A DNA stretch of 64,000 nt from the NCBI GenBank assembly GCA_024529925.1, contig JAFEUB010001048.1:917001-981000 (forward strand). The letters run 5' to 3'. Below the pieces are notes generated by a model that searched no databases, was not told the DNA's origin, and saw only the letters and a program-made list of their open reading frames with translations. Position 1 is the first letter of the stretch, and every line of letters begins with the position of its first letter. Below are positions 23,101 through 38,281 of this stretch, piece after piece. The position numbers and the translations under genes are program-made. Source of the DNA: Ophthalmolycus amberensis. Its lineage: Eukaryota; Chordata; Actinopteri; Perciformes; Zoarcidae.

Positions 23101-26100
23101 AAGTGTTGTGTATAAGTGGGGTCATAGGGGTTAAAACAAGGACTTAATGGAAAATGGCCTCTGAGACACTCATTGGTGTTGTGGGGGAGTTACAGGAGAA
23201 CGGAGCTGGCTCTTCCCTTATTGCCTTTATTGTGATTACATGAAAGGACTATACGCCTTTGTCTGTCATCTGGTCCTGTGATGGGGACGGAGAAATCAAA
23301 GCTTCTCCAGAACCTGCATGTGCTGCGAGGCAGAAATATCAGGAGGCCAGTTTTCTGTCATCTTCAATTTATTCCGCGATTGTTCATATTCAATGACACC
23401 ATAGCTGATCTCGCAATTTGGGTAACCTTTATTTATGTTAATGTCGTCCAACAACTTTGAGAGCATAAAGAAGTGAGGTGATCTCAGTGCAGCGGAACAG
23501 TAATTATTAGAAACGACTGGTATTTGTTTCAGCTTGAGAGTCTGTGTGTGTGTCATCTCTAGGTAAAATGTGTTACTGACAACACCTGCATTGTATGTTT
23601 GGCTATATTTTAACACACCATCAGTGATACTGACAATGGCTGTGATGCAGTTTTGTTGTTTGCCAAAGCAAAAATGATAAAAAGGTGAAGTGGTATTATT
23701 GATGTTGGGTTTTAGTGTGTACAGTAATCGCTTTGGCAACATGACATCATTGTCTTGAACTTTATATGGTGGGTCTTTAAAAGAAGATATGCAGCAAAAC
23801 TACAAGAACCTTTTCAAAATGAGTCTTGTGGACACGGCATCAGTCTGTTCAGTCTGTATGGAATTTAAATGCCAGAGAGAAATGCCAAATGCTCATCTAT
23901 GTTCATGAGCTAGTCACTGACGTTTGTCGGCTGTTAATGGCTAAACAGGCAGCATGTATTTGGTTTATCAGGGCTTTTTTTTACAGCGTTACTGTTTTTG
24001 GCAAACCCACTAGCTGTGGGCCGTAAATGAGCTGAAAGATGCTAAAACGCTCTGTAGAGCTGAGGTGAACAACAGAGTCAGGTGATAATTATGTGCGAGT
24101 CATGTGATCATCCAGTGATCCATTGTTAAAATAAACAGTTTTATTTGTGCAGCTTTTACATTTAGTCTTCAAAAAGCCACATGTTCTCATTTTCTTTTGG
24201 ACAATGCTTCATTTCCCACAATTACTTAGCGTACTGAATGGAAGGATAAGCATGGGCCCCGCACAGAGCTATCTCCTGGAAACACAGATGACTTTCATGC
24301 CGGTCCTCTCCTCACCTAAAACGGGAGGTGACCCACGAGCCAAACTCCTGACAAAACAGAATAGTCCCTCACCGGAAACGTGAGACGATAAAGGGGTGAT
24401 AAAGAGGCTGTCACTAACTAGCAGGGGATATTCGGAGTCACGAGAGTGACTGGAAAAAGTGAGTGGAAAGACTGCATGCTAGGTCAGTGTTTTTCAGTCA
24501 TGTGGGTTTTCATTCCAACCAAACCAGCAGCTCACTTCACAGTTAATCAGAAGCAGAGAGGAGGCGCTATGAATTCAAGTTACCATAGTTTTTTTTTTTT
24601 TTTTCTAGATTAAAAAGCTGAAAAGTTGAAAAGCTTACTGACCACTGTAAAATTTACAATACTCCATCAAGATGGTGTCTGGCCGGGCCGTCTGCTGTGA
24701 TGACCCCGACCTGAGAGTCTGAGACAGAGCAGCGGCGCTTTCGTCAGCGCCAGCCTACGTCCCACCTCACATTTCCTGGTTACACAGCTGACAGAAGCTC
24801 CAACATGACATGGATGTGACCTGATGGCTCGGCCTGTGATATGTGTCACCCACTGGTTATGACTTGTAGAGTCATATATGTCTTAAGGTTTATTACCTCA
24901 ACATTGCTTAGGCATGGTTTCCTCTGAATACTATCCCTCTTTACTTTCCCACACTGCTGTCAGTTAACATATAAAAGAGAGTCAGTGAGAGAGAGCCTTT
25001 AATTACCAAATTTGATTCTTTACACAGGCCTTTATTCCCTCTGCAAGAGATTCATCTATTTGATTGCCATTAATTGACGCTCAACAAGGTTTAAGCAGTA
25101 AGATGGCCGGACTCTGGCTGTCTTTCATTGCGTAAATCTGGGAGAGAACAAGAGCAGGATTTCATTAAGCTCCACAATACACACGGGGTCCATAAAAGGC
25201 TCCAGCTTGTTGCTATGGAGCTTTGACTTGTATCAAGGAATACATAAGCAGAAATTGGATACTTATTGTGGATACAGAGCACGACCTGGCTCATCTCAGA
25301 AACGCAGCAGCGAGATGGCTTGTCTTACAGGAATATTTTTCCCCTTATATTCCAGATGGCTGGCCTGGTGGGATTTTAAACCCTCCATACACTGGTCGTG
25401 CGTAAGCTGCACATTTTTTATCCTGAGTCGACGTGTGTGTTTGGAGTTTCCTGCTGAGGTGTTGCGGCATAACCTACACTTAATTCCTTATTCTACACAA
25501 TGAGGTCATTTGCAGGTTTCATTGAAATGCAGAAATAGGTATACTGACAGTGTTGGTTATATTTGCCTGGGATTTGATACAGTTTCACTTGGTACATTTA
25601 TAAATACCAGGGTTATCATCAGAGCCCAACCAATACTGTTCTAGGATTCTAATTAGTTGTGAAAACAAATCTGACAATAATATATGAATGGATATTCATT
25701 TTAATTAAGAAACACATAACATTTTTTAAGAATTGTGACTATACTATGTACTAAGGAAGGGGGACATGTCTGTGCTAATGGACCAACTATATTTTGGGGA
25801 CACTCTCTTTTAAGTACTGCAATTTCTGTATTGCGATTTCTTGTTTCTTACCCACCGACATATATGCTAATACCTCTTTGTATTATACCAGCCAATCTGT
25901 CCGCTCTGACTTTAGTTGTAGTAATCTGGGATGTTTTAAAGACCGGATTTTATTTCTAAAAAGCTTTAAAGTTTTTGACCCAAAAGTCTTAACTAAAGGA
26001 CCACTTACTAGCTTTTCCCAGGCCTTTCAACCACATCATATTTCAGCTTTTGAAGGAATATTAAGGGTATATGGACATTTTGTGCTCGATTATTAACTCT

Positions 26101-29100
26101 CTTAAGGAGAGTTAGATGTAGATGGAAAGATTGATAGCTGTCTGTACGCTAAACATGAATCTACTGCCAGTTTGCTTAGGTTAGCATGAAGACTGAGACT
26201 GGGGTAAACAGCTAGCCTGGCTCGAGATATAACGAGTAAGCATGTTATATTTTCTTTGTTTAGCCCGTCTATAACCAGACAGCAATAGAGAGAAACAGAG
26301 CAATGCTCGCAGTGAAGAGCACAAATTGCCATTTTAACACTATAGGATGTACGGTGTTAATTACTGAGCTTTAGAGGAGCTGGTAGACAAATTGCTTTAC
26401 CTAGAGAGCCAGGCTAGCTGCGTCCAGTCTTTGTGCTAAGCTAAGCTAACTGGTTGCTGGCTGTAGCTTCGTACTGAGTGGACAGAGTTGAGAGTGGTAT
26501 TAATCGATCAAAAATACTTCATGCTTATTTTTTTTAAAACAGCAAAATAATCCTTTAAAAGCTATAATATAACAAGCAAATTCAAAATAAATTTGTGTTT
26601 ATTACCATGAATGTGAAGGAAATGACTAAACAACATACATTTTTGGCATGTGCATGGGCTATATGCATGCAGATACAGATGTGCACACACACGCACACAC
26701 ACACACGAGGCCATTCACATCCTGAGCCCCAGAGAGTCAGTAAAGCAGAAGAAAAGCTGCCAGCGGAACAGTTACTGCTTGCCTCATACTGCTACACTCT
26801 TGTTAATACAATTCCCCCTCTACTGTCTCGAGCAGTGTAGCAGAGACACTGTCTTACATATGCGCTCTGTGAAGCTGCTTCCCTCAGATAATATACCGAG
26901 GTCCTTTGGGACTCTCCGGAGACTCCAGGCAGACAAGATGTGCTTGTCTGATAAAAGAAAGTGATGTGTACAAGTGTAAACATTCAATATTATTCACTCG
27001 CTGCTCGCTCGCTGCTTTGCGCTGCGTCTTATCTGGAGCTCGCTGGCTGCATGGGGGCTTTTCTCTCTATTTGTGAAGCCGTCTGTAAAGCCTAATTCAA
27101 TCGGAGTGGAAAGGCATTTCATATTTGATGCACGGACATGCGCCATGCAGACCAATCAGATTTTGGGGCGAAGGTGTGTCATGAATAACAGAAGAAGTCC
27201 GGCAGCTTCTTCTCTGGAGATATTTGTATTTTCAAGATGACACTGACTCAATTATTGAAGGTTTTTAAGTTACGCTTGTCAAACATGGTTACAGTTAGGC
27301 CTTTGAGTATGGACTCCACATATTAACAGTATGGCTCAGGGTTGTGCTCTCTTTGAAAAACAGGAAAGGCCTTATGAAATCCACTTCCTGTAAACCCGTT
27401 ACCCAACAAATAGAAAAAGGAGAAGGAGGTGATGATGAGACATTGTAATATGGAAACGTATCGCTGGAGAATTTGAAATCAGGTTAGATAGTGAGTGCTA
27501 TCGATGCAGTTACTATACTATATGTGAAGTTGTGGACAAAATGACAAAAAATAAATATCCAAAAACATAAACGGCTCCAATGCAAATAAAACCGACTCTC
27601 ACCTAATCTAATAATTTAGCCTTTTCTATGATTCAAAGAATATTTTTCAAAGCTGCACTGTTCAAAACTGCCTTTATATGTACAGGAGTCCAGTGTTTTC
27701 AGCAGTCGTTGTTCATTTCAGAAGCTGGGGCCTTGTACTGGTGCAGACAACGCCTCACAACCACGCAGTTGGTCTTGCAATGATCACCTCTGTGTTGGCT
27801 GTGATATGCTGTTGTCTTTGTACCGCGTGTCAATATTGACGCTGATGATACTCCGTTAAAGTTCCATCATGCAAGCATCCCTTTGCATTTAGCCCCATTA
27901 CAGGTGTTATGATTTCCCTGTGACAGGTCATCATTATAACTATCTGCATTTTTTTGATAAAACATAGCTGCAACAATGCTAAACAATGTAGTTTTCAGTG
28001 TAACATGAATGCACTAAAAATGCACATTATCAGGTGAGGTAATTTGTGGTGGACAGTGATGTGGCAAAAAATAAAGAAAAAAACACCCCTTTCTGAAAAC
28101 ATCCCTTTCACCAGCACCCTGTTTTTGCTCCATCCTGTATAAACTACAGGAAGGCTAACTGGTGTAAGTCACAGATACTGCCCGTTGGCTAACTACCATA
28201 TGTTGACACCTTCCCCTTCACTTCTGCCTGCCACTCTTCATAAAGAGAGTGCACCACCTCAGAAAGCCTTACTTAATACTGTGCCCCCCCGCCCCCCAGT
28301 TTTCTCAGTTTCATTGGTGTCGTTGGGCAGCATTCAGCGCTAACTAATGCATAATTTGGATAAATCGTTTCTGGATGAAGCCTCACTAGCATCATTAGCG
28401 AGATTTAGATTTAGGATGCAGACGAGGCAGAAAACACACAGTCAGTAAATTACCTTGTTTATTAGAGGAGTTGCTTATTGATTCATTCAACAATTTTCTC
28501 GGGTCAAGGTGCACCCTCAGCTGTGCCTGTAATTAAGCTTACAGTGAATAAAAGCTAGCTGAGAAAGACCATGTCATAACACCATGATGAGTTTAGATAC
28601 ACAATTCACCCCAGCGGAAAACAGAATTCCCTCAATTTATTATGAAAGCTTCTACATTTGCAGTTTGGTCTTTCCCGGGAAGTAATTTGCTATATTGTTT
28701 GTTTTTGTTTGTTTTGTTTTATGTCAAACAGATTGAAGACAAACTTATCCCAGACGTGTCAGCTGATAATTAAAAAGACATTGCAAATGCCAAATATATG
28801 TAGAGTTAATGAGAACAAATTGACCATCTCCAAACAGAGAGGTGAGAAATCTAAATTGCATTTGTACTGCACCGTCAAACTGCAGTGACATCATACTTTA
28901 ATAGTAGGAGAAAATATGATCTCTGCCTTTGTCTCCATGCTCTGATGAATTATCTCTTTCTAATTACGCACCCTTCCATTGTCCTTCCTCGACAGGAAAT
29001 ACATCCTACTGATGAAACAAGACGCCCTCATGGCGCCTGTAAACAGCAATTCATCTATGTTTTAGAGCTGTGGTCCTCCAGTGTGTCTCGCTGGTCCTCA

Positions 29101-32100
29101 GCTGCACGCCCTGGTTAGACTTCCAGAGTGAAAGCTATACTGTAGCAGGAAGAACAGCAGCATGTGAGCCCATTCTGTGGCGTTAAAACCATACAGCTCT
29201 ATGGAAATGAAAGTGAAATATAATAACGCATCATATAATTTGCGCATGCCGTGTTTATTTCTCGGTCACTCACTCACAGATGAACCCTCTCCGTCTTCCC
29301 AACACAGTTCCTGTGCCTGAAGAACATCAGGACGTTCCTGGCGGTGTGCAGCGACGTATTCGGCATGAAGAAAAGCGAGCTGTTCGAGGCCTTTGACCTT
29401 TTCGACGTCAGGGACTTCGGAAAGGTAAGGCAGGGTTTGCTCCGTGACACAGAATGAGGCGGAGGCTTGGTTCTCTGTGACGACAACCCGGATCTGCCCT
29501 CGCTGTGTTTGCCAGCTGTCCCCAGAGACTGAACTGAATTAGCCGAATGTGTTTTTACGCCTACTCTTGTCCTTGTGTTGAAGCTATGGAACGTAGTCAA
29601 AATTATTTATAAAAGGGAGAAAGCGCCTTTATCTTGGACGTGGCTTTTTAAATTAGAATGCAGGTCTTGGTGCATGTATTAACTGTCTTTTTGGAGGCCT
29701 TTATCCATTTTGGATAGTCTCTTTTTGTACTTCACCCTCCCAATGTAACAGCAACTTTAATGGCCTTCAGTATCATTAGTATATGTTCTTACTGGCATTG
29801 CTGGTGCTAATCAACACAGCCATGTTGCAGTCTTCCTCACACTCCTAAACTCCAAGCCAAAGCTGAAGTCAGCAACATGACCCAGCAGTTGAATCGCTTC
29901 CTCTCATTAGAGTGAATATGCCTCAGCGCGCAGACTTTATGAGGGGTTACAAGTCTGGCCTCGGGTTCATTGCTTTGACAGGACTCTGCTTGTAGTGCTG
30001 TAAAACTGTCTGCGGCTCTTTGACAGCCCTGCTGCTGCCCTCGTGAAGTCCACAGGAGGTTTACCTAGAAATCAGAGAGAGAGAGCACGCTGCCGGAGGC
30101 TGGTGCACATGATGTTAGGCGTTTATGAGACGACAGGGTCGTGTATCCTAGTTTTAGATGTGTGCATGTGTGTCAGTGGGAGACGTATTGACTGACTAGT
30201 TGTCATCATCCTACATCTAATGATGATACAATCTGTGAAGAAGGGGCATTTAGAACATCATGGGACGCTAGAAATACTCCAGTGACACCAGTAATAACAT
30301 CAGTGATGTGTGGTATAATCAGCTGAGATGAAAACAATACACCGTATGCATTAAATCAGCCCCACAATAATGCAAAAAGATATTATCATCATATCCATCA
30401 TATCAGAAGTGAAACTCTGACTGTGATAGCCGATTTCTAATAAAAAGATAAATAGTGGTTTCTATTTATAGTATTGCAACTTAAGGGGAATTGACTCATA
30501 GGTGCTTTTTGATGAATGGAAAAATACAATTAACATGTGTCAATTGAACTTCCCCCCAAAAACAACAGGAAGCAACACTTCCAGAGAAACGTTTATTAAA
30601 AAGGTCGCAGCTTGTGAAATGAAGGCGTGTGAAATTGCCACAAAATTTGAGAGTGGCAAACCTTCGTTGAGTATGCTTCGATCGGCCACCTTGTCCTCCT
30701 ATGATAGACCATTCAACTTATGTGTTTTTTGTTTTGTTAGCATCAACATAATTGGCAAACATCATCTGTGTGTTCTCAGTAGAGCTGACTCTTGATCATT
30801 TTGGTGTTTATGAACTGAAAACACAACAATAATCTGTTAATATTCTCTGAAAAATATTCTACTATGTTACTATGACGAACCTCTAACTGGTTATGAAAGC
30901 CTCAATTTCATACTGATGTAAACGAGACCATCAGCAACAAGATTGGCTGTTTCTATATTACTATTCTTAGTACTTGTCATCTTCAGTTTCCGTGCAAAAA
31001 AGGAGAAAAAAAATAGGAGCAGAGCTTCGCCTAGCTGCCTCGCCGGTCCACGCAACACCAACACCATGTCTCTAGAGTCCCAGGCTGTATTGCCGGGCCC
31101 ACTGGAGGGAAGGAAGGCACGGGAGAACCAGAACCAGGACTGAGCGAGGCAGACTGTCAGACCCTGCAGCAGTAAAATGAGAGATTTTCTAAAGGGACTC
31201 TGGTGCTTGGAAACACTACCGCTTTCGAGCACATCGACCACCATAATCAATACAAAATGAAAGTTCTTTGTAGAAGCTTTAATGAAGGCTTTGACTTAAT
31301 GATATGTTAATACAGTCCCTCAGATGACCTCTTAACGATGTAATGTATGAAATAAAAAGCCACTTCGAGTAAAATGCACTGCAGAAAAATATTTCGAAGA
31401 ACAGATAATGGAAATGAGAAAGGCTTTAGATATGGTCAACAGCACCTATTTTTATCCCTCATCTTTGCTGGCGTGCCGAGCTGAATTAAGAAGCTGAGAA
31501 AATTAAGTCATCTAGTCGTCGTCTATAATTAAAACACATTGGGACCGCTGGCAAGTTCTTTTTTCCCCTCTTATAGGGAAATATTTTCAGAGAAAATCGA
31601 CAGTAGAACCAACGGCTCAGTGAATTACTGCAGGATATTCAAATACAAATCTTCATTCTCACTCCTGAACTAAAAAAAAAGTACTTTGTAGATTTGCTCA
31701 TCCTTGTGACTTTGCATTCATGTGCTTTTCTTATCAAATTCAGCCCCTTCAAGCATTTTAAAGAACCAAACGCAGTTATGAAACATATATATATTTATAA
31801 GCATATAGTTACTCACAAAAACCCGATGTGTGATCAATCTGAGGAACTTCACAATAATTAAATCCAATCAACTCATTTTAAATGTTTTCTTTGCTGAGAG
31901 TTACATGACTGAATGCTACATATGAAGCCACAGTCGGCTAGCTTAGCTAAGTGTAAAAACAACCACTGTTTGACATGGGAGTTTTCTGCCAGACTATATT
32001 TTTCTACAGATTTAACAAATAATTTTTATATAATGTGTTCATTTGTGAATATTTGAGGTGCTGGAAGGCAGATTTTGTCGAGCCATGCTAGGCAAGCTGA

Positions 32101-32288
32101 TTCCCCTGGTTTCCAGTATGCTAAGCTACGCTAACTGGCTGCAGCTTTCTAATAATAGACATGATCTACGACAGTGGTATCATTGAGTTTTTCCCAAATG
32201 TTGATCTATTGCTAGGCCTATGTACTTTTATTGTTTGTGTCTGTCTTTTTATGTATCTGTCTGTATGGACCCCGAGTCTGAAATAAAG

Positions 32289-32385
<97 letters not shown>

Positions 32386-35300
32386 TGCTTTAATATTTTA
32401 CATTTTCTTCTGTTGTTTAAGCACTTTGTTTTACTTCGAGTTCCGTGTAACAAATCTGTGTTGAGAATATGACATTCAAACTCTCCTTTAAGATTGATGA
32501 CTGCGCCCCCAAACAATAAATGCTCGATCCTTCTTTAGATAGCTCTTATCATAACTTGACACTAAATGGCTCGATGTGCAATTGCTCTCTTTCTCCCTGA
32601 CCAGTTTCAGATGAGGAGATAAACTCTTTTCAAGCACAGACTCATTTTCACTTTTTTGCGATAACTTCCTCATTTCCCTCAGTGATTTCAGTGCACTCAA
32701 GCGCAACACTTTGACGACTCTCTTGAGTGAATCCCACATTGCCCAGCGTGAATTTAACATCTCTGAAATTAGACAGCAAGCAGGCCCCGTAATCCTCGCT
32801 TGGCTGGCTCTGCAGAGGCTTGGAGTGAGGACAGGAGGGGATGGGAGAAGCTGCCACTCACCTACAGTTCCAGTTTTTATTTAATTATGTATTTTAAAAA
32901 AAATTTAAAAGGCAGACTGCTACTGAATAAAACATCCATGTTGCCTGTTTATCTTACAGTTGGTGTGTATTGTTCTGCCTGCCGTTATACCGGACATGTT
33001 TTGAACTGAACTCACATGAGGCAACCTTAACCATACAGCCAGAAAATTATTCTCGACTCCTCCACCTTAAAAGCTGGGAGGGAATCCAGCAGTAAAGGAC
33101 GGGTCCCTGATGAGATTCGGGTCTTAGAAAACATGACCGGACTAAAAAGGAAACTGTGCGTTTGTATGTGTGAAAACACTGATACATCTGACAAACAGCC
33201 CTTGCCTTGTTGGTGTTCTGAGACTCGAACTGAGGCCGCACAACGCTGCAATGGTAGGGAAACTGACAAATACAGCAGGTCTGTCTGTAGCCCTTTCCCC
33301 TCAGTGCAGGAACATCTGTCTTGTAGACACACGGAGGGTTGTGGGCTCTGTAGGGAGAACAGAAACTTGGTTGCACAGGGCATGCTTATACACTGATGCA
33401 CACCTGGCAGAGAGCGGGACAGAGATGGTGGTATTTAGAGAAGATATTGAGAGCTATGGTATCCTACAGGATAGAGGAGGAGGCATTTTGTGGCTGTATG
33501 ATGAAGGAGATGAAACAGTGGATTTCACAATAAGCATAGATAGTTTTACTCTACAAGACACAATATCTACATACAGTAAATAGACCCTCTGATCTCGTGT
33601 GAAAACATCATGTATCCTTGGTTGTGAAATGATTAAAAAATACGTGCTGCCGTCGTCATCATCCCTGAGAGCGAATGACTAATTGTCTCACTTCTATTTT
33701 ATTGCTAATTCCAGTCATCTCGTATCAGCTCCTTTCAAAAATAGAATCAAAGTGCTGACAGGAGTTTTCCAGTCACATGACGGACAGTCGCTTAGTACTT
33801 GGAAAAGTTGAGTGTCATGGACTGACCTGCTAAATAATGCAGTATACTTCAGCTATAGCGGCACACAGAAACCCGCAACAGTAGCACATCATCTTTGCAG
33901 CTGTGCTTGTCATTTGCTGATTGGGAGTAGTGCTCACTGACCACTGAACTGCTTCTTAAAGTGACACACTGAGAGAAGAATGTCCAGCTTGATGAATGAG
34001 ATTCCAAACAGTGTATAACAGTATCATAACCACTAAACACACAATGTAGTTAATACAATAAAGTAATCTCAGATAATTATGGATAATGTTTTATTTCATG
34101 CTCAAGTGAAGTGAACAGCAATCCTCAAAATTAAAAGAAACACTTGCTCAAAATTGATGCATGCTCATGTTCTCGTGTTCTCAGCCTAACTCTCAGTAAG
34201 AAAGCAAATAAGCGTATTTCTTGCCAAACTATTAATTTGAAGAATTTCATATTGTCCTGTGAAATCGCATACTTTTTTGGTCATATTTCAGTTTTAAATG
34301 TGATATCAGATACTGAAATGTCCATAAAAACTATGATTAAAGACCCTACTTAAAATCTTAAAGACGGGCTGTGCACATCTGGATGATTGATGAGCACTGT
34401 GGGCTTCATGTGGGCTGACTCCTACATGGTGGAGTAACCTCAGATCATCTGCTGCGTTCCATTCTGTGTAGACTATGCAAATGTTGCTGCACCGCAACTT
34501 CCTTTAAATGGGCCAGGAGATGCCACACCTGCACGTGTTTAGCCGCACATTATGTAGATAATCTGGCAATAAGAGATTGATTGCGGCACACTCTTGTTTT
34601 TGCAGCTGCTTTCTAGTCGTTCATCTGCAGTGAACTCACCCCACGTTTACTGTAGATACTGTGTGGCGGTTGCATTAATCAGACGCAGATGAAGGCTGAA
34701 ACGTTCCTCCCAGACTGGACTTGTTTTGAAGTATAGGTTTGTTACAGTAAAACCTGCCTCTACACAGTTCTCTAAGTTAAACTCCTTATTGGAAAAAAAT
34801 AAAAATCAATGTGTTAATATTTTCATTGAGACTTTTTAGGGGACAGTTGTTATTGACAGAAGTTCAGCACATCACTCCGAGGAGCAAACATGTTTTAAAA
34901 GCTATTCTCTATTGACCTCTGCATACAAAGACAGTGTCAACTCAGCCCCAGTGGGCTCTTCTCTATTACCATATACTACCACTGGCAGTTTTAGGTGGAT
35001 GAAGACGCTGATTATTTTGGTGGGGGGGTGGGGAGGGGGAATGGAAGCCCCGGGGGAGGGGAAAGCAAAGATGGAAAGGAAGAGGGAGACAAACAGAGAG
35101 GGTTTATTGATTAGGTCTTCCTCCTCAGTTGACTGTGATACATTTAACCACGGAAACCCACATAAGGCTGATGCATCTCCCGAGCAGCCCTCCCATCATC
35201 TTTGTCTGTCCTTTGTCCTTCAGCCGTGCTCTCCCCAGCAGATCTGTGTGGTCAGATATCATATGTCTGCTACAAGCTAATGGATACTTGGGGTGTGTCT

Positions 35301-38248
35301 TTTGTACTGCATGGCTAAGCTGCAGTAACAGTGCAATCACAATCGGTTTGGAGACAGGATTGCGATAGCTGCCTTTAGGACTAAAAGGGTAGTGGATGGT
35401 CAACATTAGGATGATGTTGGTCTTTTATGAAGAAAAATCACATATTGGCCTTTAGAGGTTCCTCCCAGACCAGTGTTATCCTCGAGTGGATTACCAGAGA
35501 TGTCTTTCTAGTGTGGTATAAGAGGTTTAACGTTACAGCCTCATAGGTGTCAGTAGGTTAAACCTGCAATTACATTTTCAAAAGGAGCTGTGAACCCACT
35601 TACTGTAGATCTATTAGTCTGGCTTGTAGTGCAAAGCCTTACTTTCCCATCATGGTCCAAATGCTGTTTCAATTGCCTTTCTATTCCGAGAAAGCACGAA
35701 AGAAGATACACAGGAAACACTGAATTTATGTAAGTTTGTGGTGTTTTGGGCACAGAAATGTGGCCTTCAAAAATCCTCACACTGGTAGAAACTTCTGCAG
35801 CTGTGCACAGCGAGTTTGTTTACTTGGATGAACAAATGCAAAAACAATCTGTTTGATTTTATCGGCAGATGTCTGCACAACAGACCTGTCTCTGACGGAC
35901 GTTTGGTCAAATGCAGGCGTAAGCGTTAACATTAATAGTGGCTGCATTCCAATTGTATTGTGCATGCTGGCTCACTGGCACACCAGTATCAGCTACACTT
36001 TGTCTGCCATGACGAATTTGGCAGTCTGGATTATTTCTGGGAGCTGAAGTAATTGTTTCTGATCAATAATACAAAGATATCGTCTTCAAGCATGTAGCTT
36101 GAGCAAGGAAGTCACAGGATGTATGTGGAGCAGACTGTAACATTCATTCCTCTGGGTTTTTTGAGAGTCTGTAATCCGCATTGACTTGCTTTTTTTCTTT
36201 TTTTAATATGAGAAAAAACTGAGGTTTAAAAGGTATCAAAGGTCAGAATAAAATCTGCATACTTCCACTGTGATTCAACACAAACTATATTATCATCTGA
36301 GTTCGGTCAGCACTGTAGCGAAATCTCCAATGTGTGGTTACTGTAGAGTGATGTGCTCTAAAATCACAGTGCATTTACCTCGACCTCCAATGTTTGTGCC
36401 TGAAAAAGCTCCCATGCTTCACTTACTTGCATTCAATGCATTTGGAGTTATTGTTGTGTCCAGAGCAATTCGATTTAACTTGCTCTAAAGCTGTTGTGCT
36501 GAAAGCTCTATGTATAATCCATGGACTCCCAGTGACTGACTGCATGACATCAGCTTCCACTGGAATCACACTTTTCACATCAACTGGCTTTACTTGAGCG
36601 TGAATGCATGCACACACTTGCAAAAAAACAACAACCACACACACACACACACACACACACATACCCAACCCTTGCCGGCTGAAGATTGCTCGGTCGGAGA
36701 GCTCTGTGCTTCCCTGCTTTCCAGCTGCAGCTGAGTCGGATTGTCTCTTCGATTGTTTCAGGGTGTCAGAAAAAAAATCTTCTTTGATGATTGCGGACAT
36801 CTGTTTATGCCCTGTGTGAGTGCGCTGGTGTGAGTGCCGTGGCAACCATCACATAGGTGATACATACACACTCCTACAACGGCAGAAAAGTAGGCTCATC
36901 GTGGAGAGCGTGTGGGGTTGGTTAAGAATATGACTATAACAGCTAATTCCTGTCCAGTTGTGACATATGCAGACAAAAAATGTTGTTTTTAAGGCGTTTG
37001 TTGCTTTGAAAGGCCTCTACATTGTATTTTACGCTGATAACCACTAGGTCAGAGTTAGCAAAGGTGATGTTCAGCAACAATAGAGCCCTATTTTTTAGGC
37101 AGTCAAATCTGCTGACAAAGCCATCATTCACCCCTCGCGCCCCCATTTTTACGTACAGCATGCAGAGCAGTAAGGGTGTTAGCGTGACTTTTTGGACCAC
37201 CTTTATGGGCCGCAAAAAAGTTAAAAACAATCACCGTTCCACTTCAGGTTGGGCTGAACTGATACATTGGTGAGGCATTTTATCTGTCATGTTTTCTTGC
37301 AAAAAAACACAATGAGGTTAAAAGACATGCTCACATGAACATCCTTCTAGTAGGAGTTCATATTGTGGCTTAACTGGAACAGTTTTTAGGCCATCTTGTT
37401 GACGTGAATGTTTTCTCTGTTAAAAAAGTGTGAAAGCGCCTCTCTTTATGACATATGGGGGACCGTAAGATTGGGAAAAGAGATTAAGGCATGACAAGAA
37501 GCATTAGGTAACAAGCTCTCCTTACTGTAACAGGGTTTCTAGGAAATTAGCTGAAATTGGAGAAATATTGGCACTAGTACGGCTGGAGTGAGACAGAGGC
37601 TATTCAGTCATATCCCCTTGCGTTTACACATCGTACAAATAGGCATAGCAATTTTTCTGATGGGGATTTCTGACATTTTAAATGCAACATGGATCTTTTA
37701 AATGCGAATTATGGGAATAAGAGGTTTGCGTCTGAGCGTGTCTGTGACTGGCTAAGTGCTAGTGTGTGCATGTGTGTGTGTGTGTGTGTGTGTGAGAAGC
37801 TAGCAGTGACTCCCCTGAGGACTGACTCATCTCAAGTCTCAGTAAGCAGCAGGAAACAGGAAGAGGAAACGGTCACCACAGAGCCCCTCTGGAGTCGGTT
37901 CTCTCTGTATGAGTGTGTGTATACTGTATTCCGATTTAACTTCAGGTGTAATGGTGCATTAACACCAGTGTAAGCACTATCCGTGTGTGTGTGTGTGTAG
38001 GTAGGTACAACATACTGGCAGATGTGCTCCATTCCTCCTCGGGCTGTCGAAATCAAAACTACGTCCCCCGTTGTGTTCTATTTCTCACCAGGGCCTCATG
38101 GGATTGACAAGTCTGTCTTTTTTCTGTGTTTAACCAACACAATTGGACTTCCCCTCAGTTATCTTCGGCTTGTCTCCATGTTGTCCATGTCAGAGGCTCT
38201 ATCAAGCATCCACTCTTCCTGTGACCGGGCCCCGGCCCCTGGAAGTGG

Positions 38249-38281
<33 letters not shown>

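Larger units (their letters stand above)
14161..29307 (+). other. vav3: vav3 intron 1 (15.1 kb)
   Basis: No further exon was recognised. The intron holds a nested pair of hAT transposons (19418-21373), a diverged local duplication (17721-17880 and 18384-18525), a MITE-like repeat near 26080, CA microsatellites (22741-22758, 26683-26706), a C-tract (16387-16401) and otherwise unremarkable sequence. Confidence 0.7.

Noticed and set aside
33027..33583. Overlapping open frames of 87-137 codons on both strands
   Set aside because: No motif, no splice context and overlapping frames on opposite strands. Most likely chance.
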